DNA of 64,000 nucleotides, from positions 41,770,201 to 41,834,200 of the forward strand of contig OW799235.1 of NCBI GenBank assembly GCA_941918925.1, in the 5' to 3' direction. The stretch's first letter is position 1, and each line of letters opens with the position of its first letter. Positions 44,236 through 56,500 of this stretch are shown piece by piece. The notes beneath the pieces were generated by a model. That model saw only the letters and a list, made by a program, of their open reading frames with translations, did no database searches and was not told where the DNA came from. This stretch comes from Phyto melanocephala. Taxonomy: Eukaryota > Arthropoda > Insecta > Diptera > Rhinophoridae. A program made the translations under genes and the position numbers.

Positions 44236-46310
44236 CTAGCATTTAACCCGCTACTTCGATAGCGCAGTTTTTATTATTTATTGAATACTCAAGTTCTATT
44301 TATAATTATTAAATATTTTTGGTTCAATTTGTGAAAATTTGTATCTCTGATTCAATTTATTTAGAAAAATAAAAAGTAGAGTAAGGATAAATCGGGGAAA
44401 TATTTCCAAACTAAAATCAAGATCAATGCTACTGAGTTTCAAAAATGAAGACTCATAATTTGCAAAAATTGCCCTAAAAATAATAAAAGTAACATTTTTT
44501 CCTTCACTAAAAACTTCCACTTGGTTTATTATTACCTACATTCAGAACTCTATGTATACAAAATATAAAAAAAAAATGAGAAAAAGACCCCGGATCAAAA
44601 AACACCAATTTTAAGAATCTATGTTAACAAACGTAAAAATACAAAGCGTATAATAAAAATGTGAAAAGGCTTTTTTTGTGTCTCCAATATTATTTTAATT
44701 CTCAACTTGAATCAATAATCCTTTATTTCACAATTTTAGCTTTTTAAACGTAGAAAATACAAAAAGTCCAATTGAAATTCAGAAAAGTACCTTCTTCATC
44801 GCCCATAACATTTTCTGTCTTATCTTGTATCAATACTCACTAATCTCGAAATTCTAGCTTCGCGAACGTTGAAAATACAAAAAGTACCATAAAAATTCAG
44901 AAAAGTACCTTTACATTTTAAGTCTCACCTAGAATCAATAGTCCTTAATTGTACAATCCTATCTTCATAAACGTAGAAAATACAAAAAGTACCATAAAAC
45001 TTCAAAAAAGTACCATTTTGGTCGACCATAACATTTTTAGTTTCACCTGGAATCAATAGTCCTTGATTGTACAATTTTACGTTAATAATCGTAGAAGATA
45101 CGAAAAGTACCATAAAAATTCAAAAAAGAACCTTTTTGGTAGCCCACAACATTTTTAGTTTCACCTCGTATCAATAGTCATTAATTTCAAAATTCTAGCT
45201 TCGCAAACGTTGAAAATACAAAAACTACCATAACAATTCAACCTTTTTGGTCGCACATAACATTTTTAGTCTCACCTGGAATCAATAGTCCTTGATTGTA
45301 CAATCCTTCCTTTATAAACGTAGAAAATGCAAAAAGTACCATAAAAATTCAAAAAAGTACCGTTTTGGCCACCCATAAAATTTTTAGTTTTTACCTTTAT
45401 AAACGTAGAAAATACAAAAAAGTACCATAGAAATGTGAAAAATACATTTTCGGCACAAGTTCTAAATTCCAAGTTTAAAATGTTCAAATATCTACATATG
45501 TAACAAAATATTTAAATAGACATGATTTAAAGTCTTTTTTGCATAAAAGTAATTATGTTCTAAAAAGTACCAAACTCTTTTCCCGATTTTTTTCCTTTCT
45601 ACCCTGTTATGAAAGTGTTTAAATTTTTACTAATGTTTTATGTCTGGTGAAATCCCAACTAAAAATTTTGTGAAAATTGGCCGTCAAATTAGAAATTACA
45701 TACATTTTCCGGAATTTTCCCCTTTTTTGTCCAAAAAAAATTTCACCTAAATAATTGTCTTTTTCTATTAGGAAATAATAATTATTATCAAATTCTGCCC
45801 CATTGAATAATATAAGAAAATTTTCTTTTAAAAAAAGTACAAAAAAAAGGGAAAATTTTTACCCCTTATAATGTGAATTAGAAAAAAGTGCCGAATTCCT
45901 ATTAATATTTTTTCGCGGATTACAGTTTTAACCTTTTTCCTAGCTTTATGTGTTTGGAAGTTACAAAGGGTACCAAAAAAGTACCAAATTATAGTTTTTA
46001 CCCGTTTTTTCCCCTTAGGGTTTGAAAATTTAAAAAAGGGCCAGACACCTTTCAGCTTATTTTTTGTGCAAATTACAATTTTTTTTTTCAATTTAATTTA
46101 TATAATTTTTAGTTTAACAGATATAAGATTACCGATTTTGTCCGTTTTTACCCCTTTAAAGCACGAATTTCCAAAAATCCTCTCTTAGTGAGCTATACAT
46201 TGAAACAGGACCCGATTGTCTAAATTTTATGTCTCTAGCTCTTTGCGTTTGGGCTGTGCGATGATGAATCAGTCAGTCAGTCACTTTACTATTTCATATG
46301 TATATAGATA
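44236..46310 (+). repeat. AAGTACC-rich repeat element, copy 2, with tandem units
   Basis: Begins ACTAGCATTTAACCCGCTAC. It contains about five imperfect tandem units of roughly 110-125 bp between 44700 and 45440. Each unit has ATAAACGTAGAAAATAC, AAAAAGTACCATAAAA, and 'tttttagtttcacctggaat' with 'caatagtcctt'. It ends TTTGCGTTTGGGCTGTGCGA, TGATGAATCAGTCAGTCAGT, 'atatgtatatagatag'. Non-coding. Class unknown. Confidence 0.65.
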
Positions 46311-46319
46311 GGTACTAGC

Positions 46320-47292
46320 ATGTTCTGTGGTCGGCCCATTCGATCTAGTTTCAAGTGAGACTATACTCCCATTGTGTTGTTTTTATACCACTCATAAAAA
46401 ATACTTGCCTCTATTGAGGTTCTCTACTTTTGTAACAGTTTGGTTGTCTTTGGCAAATTGACATTGCTATTCTCAACTCAACTTACAGTTGACTATTCAG
46501 TTGTGTATCTATTTTTTCGTGGCATACCGTTTTCAACTTTGAAAAAATTTGGTCGACAAAAACGTTGAATACACACAACTGCTTAAGAGTAGTTGCGTTA
46601 TTGGCAGTTAAGGTTGATTTTTTTAAAAGCGTTAAGAATGGAAAACAAAATGGAAAGATCGTAAGTATAAGTACATTTTTATAACAACTTTTTAATTTCA
46701 TTGCATTTTTAATACCTTCCGTCAGCAAAAAATCTAAGAGCAGCACATAACTTTAATATCGGAGGAATAGCCACCACGCGAACAGGTGTTTTTAGGTGAT
46801 GTTTAATTTCATCCAGCAATTAAAAAAACGCTTCCTTGCTTAGTCGGAAATAACTTATAAATCTATAAATATAAAATAATTATTTAGTTTCGTTACTTAT
46901 TAGAAATACCTATATACTTGGCACTGGGCAGCTCAAGAGGGCTTGAATCATCACGAATTTTTATTTTTGTACGTAGCACATCTACACAAGAGTTTTTATT
47001 TTTATCATCATAATATAAATCGGCACTTATCATTATAAATACCTTTTATTCGGCATTTTTTTTTTAATTTTTATTTGCAAAATATAATGTTTAAAGTTGG
47101 CAGTTCGATATTTTTAATTGGCAACTTTATAGCAAACTCAACTAAAAACAGTTGAGTATCACAATACCTAAAATGAGTTTGGTTGTGCAAAAGTTGGGTT
47201 GACTCTCATACCCCTATTACGATTCACCACTCAACTCAGTTTGGTTGTGTGAATGTCAACCCAACTTTTGCACAACCAAACTCATTTTAGGT
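46320..47292. repeat. MITE-like region ending in a 38-bp perfect hairpin
   Basis: Arms ACCTAAAATGAGTTTGGTTG... at 47166-47203 and exact inverse at 47255-47292, with a 51-bp loop. A weaker matching motif at the other side, 46471-46510 ('attctcaactcaacttacag'), resembles part of the loop (ATTCACCACTCAACTCAG). The whole may be one ~0.8-kb fold-back element. The minus-strand frame 46483-46746 has no recognised domain. It directly borders the left arm of the P-element duplication. Confidence 0.55.
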
Positions 47293-47299
47293 GATATTT

Positions 47300-48083
47300 T
47301 TATACCCTTCACACAGTGAAAAAGGGTACATATAGGGTATATATAGGTTTGTCATTCCGTGTGAAATTTCTACAATTTTCATTTCCGACCCCATAAAGTA
47401 TATATTTTCTGAAAGCTTATGAATAGTGGAGTCGATTAAGCCCTGACCGTCTGTCCGTCTGTCCGTCTGACCGTCTGTCCGTGTGTATGTTGAAATCAAC
47501 TTTTTGAAGCCCCCCGACATAGGTTGGACCCGGGTAAGGTATTAAAATATCAGAAATATTCGGGAGTAGATCGGTATTGAAAATCAGAAACATCGGTACA
47601 TAAACAACTGAGATATGAGCAAAAACCCACGACCACCTCGATTTTCTTTTCATAAAAACAACATTACAACAACAACATACATACATACAAACGTGTATAC
47701 TGGTTAGAGAAAACGTGGCATCGGATCCCAGCTGAGGCAAAAAAATTTTTTTTTAAATTTTTTTAAAATTTTTTTTTTTAATTTTTTTTTATTTTTTTTT
47801 TTATTTTTTATTTAATATATTATATATATTTTTATTATTATTTTTTTTTATTTTTTTTTTTTTAATTTTTTTTTTATTTTTTTTTTGTTTTATATATATT
47901 ATATATGTATATAATAATTTTTTTTTTTTAATTTTTTTTTTTAAATTTTTTTTTTTTTTAATTTTTTTTTTATTTTTTTTTTGTTTTTTTTAACATACAT
48001 ACGTGAATTTACTGTTATTGCATGACTACACGTTGTGAAGGGTATATAAGATTCGGCACGGCCGAATATAGCGCTTTTACTTG
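47300..48083 (+). repeat. Family B repeat inserted in the left arm of the P inverted duplication
   Basis: Starts TATACCCTTCACACAGTG and ends GATTCGGCACGGCCGAAT and GCGCTTTTACTTGTTT, with a long T-rich core at 47740-47990. The opposite arm near 54031-54052 provides the empty site: its inverse reads GTGATA, six T, ATTTTAAAG. Here GTGATA plus five T precede the element and three T plus ATTTTAAAG follow it. Insertion was thus into an oligo-T run with at most about 2 bp gained. Confidence 0.85.
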
Positions 48084-51000
48084 TTTATTTTAAAGTGTAA
48101 TTTATAATTTATTTTAGCTACTTTATTTTTTAAAATTACAATTTTTATTAAAATTGCTGTCACTGTTTCGCCAATAATATGTTGGCTCGTCAGGAAACAA
48201 ATAGTTATGTATGTATTTTGTGATAAAAGAAATTTCAATTTTATGTAAGAAAGGCAAAACTCAATAACAAATACTTATGTACCTGTTCCCTGCACTGCAA
48301 TTATTTGACCGTTTCCTAAAAAAACCCAAATGCAATAAATGTGCAAAAACTACCTAAACCGAAGTCAGGTAGAATTTTTGTATTGTTGTTGTATTTTAAG
48401 AGCCACAAATCGTCAAGGACACTTCGCCCGAATTTTTTTTAGTGATTTTTTAAAGGCTCTGCAGCTTTTTATTTTATTTTGAAGCATTTCATAACACATT
48501 TCAGTTTCAAAGCTGCAGTAATGTGTGTCTAGAAATTATAATAAAAGTAAATAAAAAAATAAAAATAACGCAATAAATAAAAACTCTACTAAAGCAATGA
48601 ATTCGAGTACAATAAAGAAAAATAAATCGCCATCGGGCTTAAAAATGTTTAAATTTCCTTTGCCGGATATGATGAAATTTGGCGAGAGAAATGCCGAATT
48701 CCTGAGAAGAATTTTAATAAAAATCTTTATATTTGCGAAAATCATTTTTTAAGTTCATACGTTGGGAGAAAAAAATTAAAAGCTGACGCCATTCCAACTG
48801 TAGATATTGATGAAATGGAGGAAGAATTGGAAGATTTTAACGCAGAGCTCAGGTCCTCCCCAAAAAATTTAGATTGTGAAAATATCGAAGCCCCTTTCTG
48901 CTCAAATTGCGAAAATCAAACTCTACTTGCAGATCACTACCGGAAAAATTAGTAATCTCCTCAAAAAATACAAAAAAAAAACAAAAAATTTTAAAATCAA
49001 AGCGACCCACACAAAATACTAAAAAGTTAAATCGTAGAAATATAAAAAAGTCTCTTATTGAATCGATTGATTGTTTACAAAATATAAGCGCAGAAAGCAA
49101 AATTTTTTGTAAGATTTTGTTGAGCTCTCAACCAAAGGAATATTCTGAAAATGTAAAATATTTAGTTTAGAACATATTTTACAAATCTCAATCCAGATAC
49201 TTATTTCTAAGGGACAAATTAAATTTGAGTCTTCCTCACATTTCCACCTTAAATCGGTGGGCGCCGATTAAATTTCTTCAGCCCGGCTTAAAAAATAATG
49301 CTTTTGAATTCGTGAGGGAAAAATGCCCCAGTTGGATGACAGATGTGATAAGCATTTGGATTAAGTTATGGATGAAATGAGCATAAGAAAAGAGTTGATG
49401 TATAATAGAAGTCTCGATTAAGTTGATGGATTTGAAACAACTGGATTTGAAAGGACAAATAGAATTGCCACTCATGTATGTGTTTTTATGATTAAATCTA
49501 TGTTTTCTAATTTTTCAATCATTCTTAATTACTTTATTTCCTACAACGGCTTATCTGCGGATACTTTAGTGAACTAGTTAAAGAAAATTATAATATTTTA
49601 AAAAGCATGGGTATAAACGTTCGTGCCCTTGTATGTGATAAAGGCTCGACCAACAGAAAATGTTTCTCCAACCTTAGAGTATCTGTGGAAAAGCCGTTTT
49701 TTGAAACTAATGATCAGAAAGTTTTTTGCATGTACTATTTCCCCCATTTAATTAAGTCTTTGCGGAATGGCTGGTTAAAGTGTGACATAAAATCACCGGA
49801 TGGAACGGTAAGCTTTCAAGTAATTAAGGAATTGTATGAAATGGAAGCAAGTGCAAAAAAAAAATGTGCCCAAAATTGACACGGCAACACATTTACCCTA
49901 ACTGTTTTGAAAAAATGCGTGTAAAATTTGCAACACAAATTTTCAGCAGAACTGTTGCGGCTGCTATCAAAACTATTTCCGAAAACACAAAATTTGAGAT
50001 AAATTCCACAAAATTGGCCTTATCAACAGCTCAGTTTGTAGGAAAAATTGACAAGATTTTCGATTGTCTTAATAGTGGCTCCCATAATGGTGATAACTGC
50101 TACAGATCTGCAATTCTGATTAACAGTGAAGCATACATATAGATTTATTAAATTTTTTTGGAATATTTAGAAAATGTGGAGTTTTTGGATAAAAATAAGC
50201 GTGTTTTCATTTTAAATGGAATGAAGCTCACTCTTAAATCAGTTCTTATGTTAACCGATGATATTTTAAAAGAAGGTGGTGATGTATATTTTTTAATGAA
50301 AACACGTTTTCTGTATTGCGGCAGAAAGGGGGCAACAATAACAACCCGTCTGTAGCCGAATTGAATAATATTTTGACAAAAATAATGGTGACTAAAATAG
50401 TTCAGTCAAGCTCTTCTAGCAACTGCGAACTTGTACAAGACGAAATAGCGAATGTTGATGCTGGCTTTCAAGCAGATTTATGTATTGAACATAAAGAACC
50501 AAGTTGCTATGAAATTGACAATGTTGATTTCGAGAGCCACATATATGCACATTATTTTCTGCAAGATGTTTTTGAAAATTCTGCAGTTATAAATTTCGAA
50601 GTAGTTTCTATGAGATACTTTGTTGGATATGTAGCATTTAAAGTCATTCCAAAATTACAATGTGACGAAAATGTTGTGACGAATTGAGAAAGACGGATGA
50701 AGTTCTAACAGCCCCAAGTGAGCTTTTTATACACTTTAAAAATTATCAGTCGCTTACAGATTTTGGAAGCTTAGCTGCTCCATCAGATAAACTAATGGAT
50801 GCTAGTAAAAGACATATTTTAATATTTCATAAAATTTTTAAATCTGAGCCCCAAAAAATTGGTATAAAATCTTTTATTATTGAGTCCTGTAAACGCTTGA
50901 CTCCGCAGTGGTTTGCCGACGCTTGTTCTCAACACAGAATATAAGTTTTGGACTTTCTACTATTAGTACTCCTCCGAAATCATTGCTCTTGGTCTATAGA

Positions 51001-51300
51001 AAAAGGATGTTCCAAGGAAAAAAAAAATAAAAAATTAGCAAACGAATGATGTAATTTATTAAAGTATAATAACTTTGTTAATTTTACAAGGGAGGTTCAC
51101 ATCCTTATTGAACACTTTTTGATGGCAGAAATTAATGAAGTGGGAAAAATATATCAAAAATTATTTATTCTTAACAAAAATACATACATAGTTTGTTTTT
51201 ATTTTAATTGTTTTATAAAAAAAACACCTTATTCATTTTCCAATATTATTATTTAATTTATTTTGAAATGAATATACTTTTCAACATTCTGTTTGTTCTA
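48084..51300 (+). mobile_element. P-superfamily element, plus-strand copy (left arm of the inverted duplication)
   Basis: Carries a broken P-type transposase from about 48597 to 50944. 47290-47299 plus 48084-50441 recur inverted at 51623-54052. The part 50442-51300 (transposase C-terminus and 3' flank) is present only here. No classical 31-bp P terminal repeat is recognised. The 3' end is not precisely placed; it lies between 50944 and the family B piece at 51343. Confidence 0.8.
48597..50944 (+). pseudogene. P-element-like transposase (THAP + RNase-H-like), broken, zinc finger deleted
   Basis: N-terminal THAP remains: SGLKMFKFPLPDMMKFGERN, then after a frameshift YICENHFLSSYVGRKKLKAD, where CENH gives the C-x2-H ligands. 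Then come YLFLRDKLNLSLPHISTLNR-W, DGFETTGFERTNRIATH and 49607-49879 RALVCDKGSTNRKCFSNL, VEKPFFE and YYFPHLIKSLRNGWLK. 49864-50142 has LTRQHIYPNCFEKMRVKFAT. 50316-50687 has KGGNNNNPSVAELN, followed by the tail to 50944. This order is that of P/THAP9-type transposases. At least six frame breaks exist. The 17 codons with both N-terminal THAP cysteines are deleted at 48635-48638; the other copy keeps them. Confidence 0.8.
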
Positions 51301-51622
51301 AAAAAATAATACATAATTCTCAACTCTTGTTTTATTTGCATTTTTATACCCTTCACATGTGGTGCACAAGGGTATATATAGCTTTGTCATTCCGTTTGTA
51401 ATTTCTACAATTTTCATTTCCGACCCCATAAAGTATATATTTTCTGAAAGCTTATGAATAGAGGAGTCGATTAAGCCCTGATTGTGAAAAAAACGAGGTG
51501 GTCGTGGTTTTTTGCTCATATCTCAGAAAGTTATGGGGCGATTGTGCTGAATTTCTATAGCAATTCATTCCTGGATATTTCCAAGAGATTGAGGAACATA
51601 TAGTTGCTTCTAAAAGTAGTTT
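51301..51622 (+). repeat. Chimeric family B piece between the two P arms
   Basis: 51343-51480 is a forward family B 5' end (TATACCCTTCACATGTGGTG to 'ttaagccctg'). At 51480/51481 it joins an inverted internal family B piece ('attgtgaaaaaaacgaggtg' to 'gttgcttctaaaagta', 51481-51619). The inverted P arm starts right after. This is a head-to-head family B junction inside the centre of the inverted duplication. Confidence 0.75.
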
Positions 51623-54052
51623 GTCTTGTACAAGTTCGCAGTTGCTAGAAGAGCTTGACTGAACTATTTTAGTCACCATTATTTTTGTCAAAATATTATT
51701 CAATTCGGCTACAGACGGGTTGTTATTGTTGCCCCCTTTCTGCCGCAATACAGAAAACGTGTTTTCATTAAAAAATATACATCACCACCTTCTTTTAAAA
51801 TATCATCGGTTAACATAAGAACTGATTTAAGAGTGAGCTTCATTCCATTTAAAATGAAAACACGCTTATTTTTATCCAAAAACTCCACATTTTCTAAATA
51901 TTCCAAAAAAATTTAATAAATTTATATGTATGCTTCACTGTTAATCAGAATTGCAGATCTGTAGCAGTTATCACCATTATGGGAGCCACTATTAAGACAA
52001 TCGAAAATCTTGTCAATTTTTCCTACAAACTGAGCTGTTGATAAGGCCAATTTTGTGGAATTTATCTCAAATTTTGTGTTTTCGGAAATAGTTTTGATAG
52101 CAGCCGCAACAGTTCTGCTGAAAATTTGTGTTGCAAATTTTACACGCATTTTTTCAAAACAGTTAGGGTAAATGTGTTGCCGTGTCAATTTTGGGCACAT
52201 TTTTTTTTGCACTTGCTTCCATTTCATACAATTCCTTAATTACTTGAAAGCTTACCGTTCCATCCGGTGATTTTATGTCACACTTTAACCAGCCATTCCG
52301 CAAAGACTTAATTAAATGGGGGAAATAGTACATGCAAAAAACTTTCTGATCATTAGTTTCAAAAAACGGCTTTTCCACAGATACTCTAAGGTTGGAGAAA
52401 CATTTTCTGTTGGTCGAGCCTTTATCACATACAAGGGCACGAACGTTTATACCCATGCTTTTTAAAATATTATAATTTTCTTTAACTAGTTCACTAAAGT
52501 ATCCGCAGATAAGCCGTTGTAGGAAATAAAGTAATTAAGAATGATTGAAAAATTAGAAAACATAGATTTAATCATAAAAACACATACATGAGTGGCAATT
52601 CTATTTGTCCTTTTAAATCCAGTTGTTTCAAATCCATCAACTTAATCGAGACTTCTATTATACATCAACTCTTTTCTTATGCTCATTTCATCCATAACTT
52701 AATCCAAATGCTTATCACATCTGTCATCCAACTGGGGCATTTTTCCCTCACGAATTCAAAAGCATTATTTTTTAAGCCGGGCTGAAGAAATTTAATCGGC
52801 GCCCACCGATTTAAGGTGGAAATGTGAGGAAGACTCAAATTTAATTTGTCCCTTAGAAATAAGTATCTGGATTGAGATTTGTAAAATATGTTCTAAACTA
52901 AATATTTTACATTTTCAGAATATTCCTTTGGTTGAGAGCTCAACAAAATCTTACAAAAAATTTTGCTTTCTGCGCTTATATTTTGTAAACAATCAATCGA
53001 TTCAATAAGAGACTTTTTTATATTTCTACGATTTAACTTTTTAGTATTTTGTGTGGGTCGCTTTGATTTTAAAATTTTTTGTTTTTTTTTTGTATTTTTT
53101 GAGGAGATTACTAATTTTTCCGGTAGTGATCTGCAAGTAGAGTTTGATTTTCGCAATTTGAGCAGAAAGGGGCTTCGATATTTTCACAATCTAAATTTTT
53201 TGGGGAGGACCTGAGCTCTGCGTTAAAATCTTCCAATTCTTCCTCCATTTCATCAATATCTACAGTTGGAATGGCGTCAGCTTTTAATTTTTTTCTCCCA
53301 ACGTATGAACTTAAAAAATGATTTTCGCAAATATAAAGATTTTTATTAAAATTCTTCTCAGGAATTCGGCATTTCTCTCGCCAAATTTCATCATATCCGG
53401 CAAAGGAAATTTAAACATTTTTAAGCCCTTAAAATGTCTTCTCGACTTTTGGCATTTTTTCACGCAGCATTTTATGCCCGATGGCGATTTATTTTTCTTT
53501 ATTGTACTCGAATTCATTGCTTTAGTAGAGTTTTTATTTATTGCGTTATTTTTATTTTTTTATTTACTTTTATTATAATTTCTAGACACACAGTACGTAA
53601 TGCTTCACTGCAGCTTTCAAACTGAAATGTGTTATGAAATGCTTCAAAATAAAATAAAAAGCTGCAGAGCCTTTGAAAAATCACTAAAAAAAATTCGGGC
53701 GAAGTGTCCTTGACGATTTGTGGCTCTTAAAATACAACAACAATACAAAAATTCTACCTGACTTCGGTTTAGGTAGTTTTTGCACATTTATTGCATTTGG
53801 GTTTTTTTAGGAAACGGTCAAATAATTGCAGTGCAGGGAACAGGTACATAAGTATTTGTTATTGAGTTTTGCCTTTCTTACATAAAATTGAAATTTCTTT
53901 TATCACAAAATACATACATAACTATTTGTTTCCTGACGAGCCAACATATTATTGGCGAAACAGTGACAGCAATTTTAATAAAAATTGTAATTTTAAAAAA
54001 TAAAGTAACTAAAATAAATTATAAATTACACTTTAAAATAAAAAATATCACA
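51623..54052 (-). mobile_element. P-superfamily element, inverted truncated copy (right arm)
   Basis: Inverse of 47290-47299 plus 48084-50441 over about 2.4 kb, nearly base-for-base. It keeps a 51-bp segment (53425-53475, bounded by GCCC/GGGC microhomology) and about 13 bp near 53595 that are missing on the left. It ends abruptly inside the transposase gene at 51623, where family B sequence takes over, so it lacks the C-terminal third. Confidence 0.85.
51680..53530 (-). pseudogene. P-element-like transposase, truncated, THAP cysteines retained
   Basis: Start MNSSTIKKNKSPSGIKCCVK (53311-53517) with CCVKKC giving the first THAP Cys pair, then GLKMFKFPLPDMMKFGERN. The next frame break, which separates these from CENH, is at the same place as in the left copy. 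The rest mirrors the left copy: 52893-53156, 52163-52456 (RALVCDKGSTNRKCF ... PHLIKSLRNGWL), 51922-52227 (HIYPNCFEKMRVKFAT), 51709-51906. Shared frame breaks show that the sequence was already inactive when duplicated. Confidence 0.82.
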
Positions 54053-55160
54053 CTAGAGCTACATGTATAAATATTTAGTGTACTTGACAATAGGCGAAAG
54101 TTTTTTCGAAAACTTCAATTTGTAAAAGTATCTGTAATACATTAGAAAACATCGCCTTTTTTATTTATTTATTTAAAATACCTCAAGTGAAATTTAAATG
54201 CTTGAAAAAAACATTTTCACCTATAATAAATTTAATTGTATTAAAATTATCTCAAATCAATAAAATTGTACACGTACACTAAAATTTTCTCTAAGAAGGG
54301 CAATAAAATTCGATCACAATTGATGCAATCTCATTCGTACAACAACAATATACATATGCTTTTGCTACTGTAACACAGTCGAGCGTATTTGTTTTCAAAA
54401 CAATGTTTGTTCACATTTGTTTGAATTTATTTGACCTTTTTTATAAATGTAAATTTATATTTTCTCATTTCTTTATTTAAAGCACATTAACACATCCATA
54501 CATACATACATGCATAAACAACAGACAAACACGTGTTCGTATTTTGTTTCTTTCCTACCGTTGCCACATGCAAGTGCAAGTGAAAAAAAACCAATACACT
54601 AACACTTTTTTACTAACACAACTACACTTTGGCAACCTGCGACTCAGCTTGCGAAGAAATTTTTAAGCAAGTAAAATTTTTACAGTTACGGCAAGTAAAG
54701 TGACAAGCCGAAAAACAGTGTTGTCTAATACTGAGTTTTTTGTTAACTCAATAATATATCATACAATTGTGGTAAATAATTCAGCTAATTTTTTTAATAA
54801 ATATGTATATATTTATATGAAGAATATTAAGAAAAAATATAAATATTCATTTAAAACGTAAGTTTTAATATAAATATCAAAATTTAATAAAAAAAATTAT
54901 ATTAAAAAGTTACATGTCTAAAGGTAACGTTCAATAGTGGCTATTGACAACACTTAATTACCAATTGAAGCAGCGCCATTTGTTTGAAGTTTATTTGTTG
55001 ACGACATTTTAAAAATGAACTTGCACTGTGCTGTGTAGCCACTCAAAAAATTTTTGTGTTTTTTTTTTTGGCATTTCTCCTGATTTTCGTTAGTAATACG
55101 TATACACTACTTGCAAGTAAATACTTGCTTGTGGCAACGTAGGGTTTGCTTCCTGGTCTA
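54053..55160. other. Gene-free AT-rich stretch
   Basis: No gene or repeat recognised. An ACAT microsatellite lies near 54497-54510. Confidence 0.4.
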
Positions 55161-55164
55161 ACGC

Positions 55165-55620
55165 ATGATGTATAAAAATAAATATGAATAAAGAAACCAA
55201 CAACAAATTAAATTTACAAAATTTTGTGAGTGAATGGTATATAAATATAAATAAAGAAACCAACAACAAATTACCTTGACAAAATATTGTGAGCGAAACT
55301 ATATGAGAGCCATTCGTAATGAAGAGAGCGGGTTCCAATGTTTGAACCCGCCATAAGAAATTTTGTTTGTACGTGATGCGCATTCTATATGATTTATATT
55401 CTTTGTTATAAGTTAACTTGTGATGTATCAAAACTGAGTGTACTGTAAGTTTACTATGAACTGTATCTCACGATTAGGTTTAATATTTAGCTCGTGGTGA
55501 ATCAAGCGTGAGTGCATTTTGAGTTAACTATGAACTGACTAACTCAAGATTAGGTTTAATAATTTAGCTCGTGGTGAATCAAGCATAAGTGCATTTTGAG
55601 TTTACTATAGACTGGCTGGT
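55165..55620 (+). repeat. Two short tandem duplications (~70-85-bp units)
   Basis: First: 'aataaagaaaccaacaacaa' repeats near 55188 and 55252, each followed by a TTGTGAG(T/C)GAA end. Second: 'attaggtttaataatttagc', TCGTGGTGAATCAAGC and 'gtgcattttgagtt' repeat near 55475 and 55550. Two copies each, slightly diverged. Non-coding. Confidence 0.65.
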
Positions 55621-56500
55621 TCATGAATTAAAAATTAAAACTTCAATTTGATTTAATTTATTTTTTACTTCTATTAATTTCTTTTTGTGCTTTTATTAAT
55701 TTGTCTTTTACTTTCATAGATTTATTTTTGTACTTTAGTTTATTGCATTCATTTACGTATAATAATTTATATATAAAACTAGTGCATATATTATTGTATA
55801 TTAGCATGATTTTCTTTTGGAGGCAAACCGTTTGAAAATGGCGCTTTTTAATTAATTTAAATGTGTTTCGTATGGCTTTTTCAGGGTTCTCTTCCCCAAC
55901 ATCTTAAACTGCATCTAAAAAATAATTCGAAAAGTTTTTGAGTTGATAATACGTTTATATATGTATCACAGAATTTTTGTTTGTGATTTTTAATATTCAA
56001 AATATTTTACAAATTAAATTTAGAACAAAATTTAATTTTTTTTTGATTAGAATATAAGCAATACTGCAAGTTAAATTTAAAAATTAAAATGTATGTCTGT
56101 ATGATACTCACCCAATAAAGCATCAAAAACTTTTTTATATTCATTTAGGGACAGTTTTCCGTGCATACCATTCACATTTGATGCTAGAATCAGGTTTATT
56201 TAAACTAATTTTTTGTCTTTCCTTTCCTAATATGTTCTCTGTTAGCACTTTTTTAATGGCCAAAGCTTCCATTATAATTGAGTTTTGCTGAACGGTGGTG
56301 ACTATATTTGAAAATAAAAATATTAAATAATTTGCATAAAAACATGTTATATACTAGTACCTTTCAACTCATCTATAGTGCCTTTAAGTTGATTCACTGA
56401 CTCTATTGAAACAACAAAAAAAAAAATTAATATTGAATTATTTCGCGTGCATGTATGTTTTTATGCATACATATATGTATGTACATATATGTATGTACAT

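Noticed and set aside
51298..51748. 98-codon minus-strand frame joining P-like and unrelated residues as a fusion gene
   Set aside because: It simply reads through the P/family B junction at 51623.
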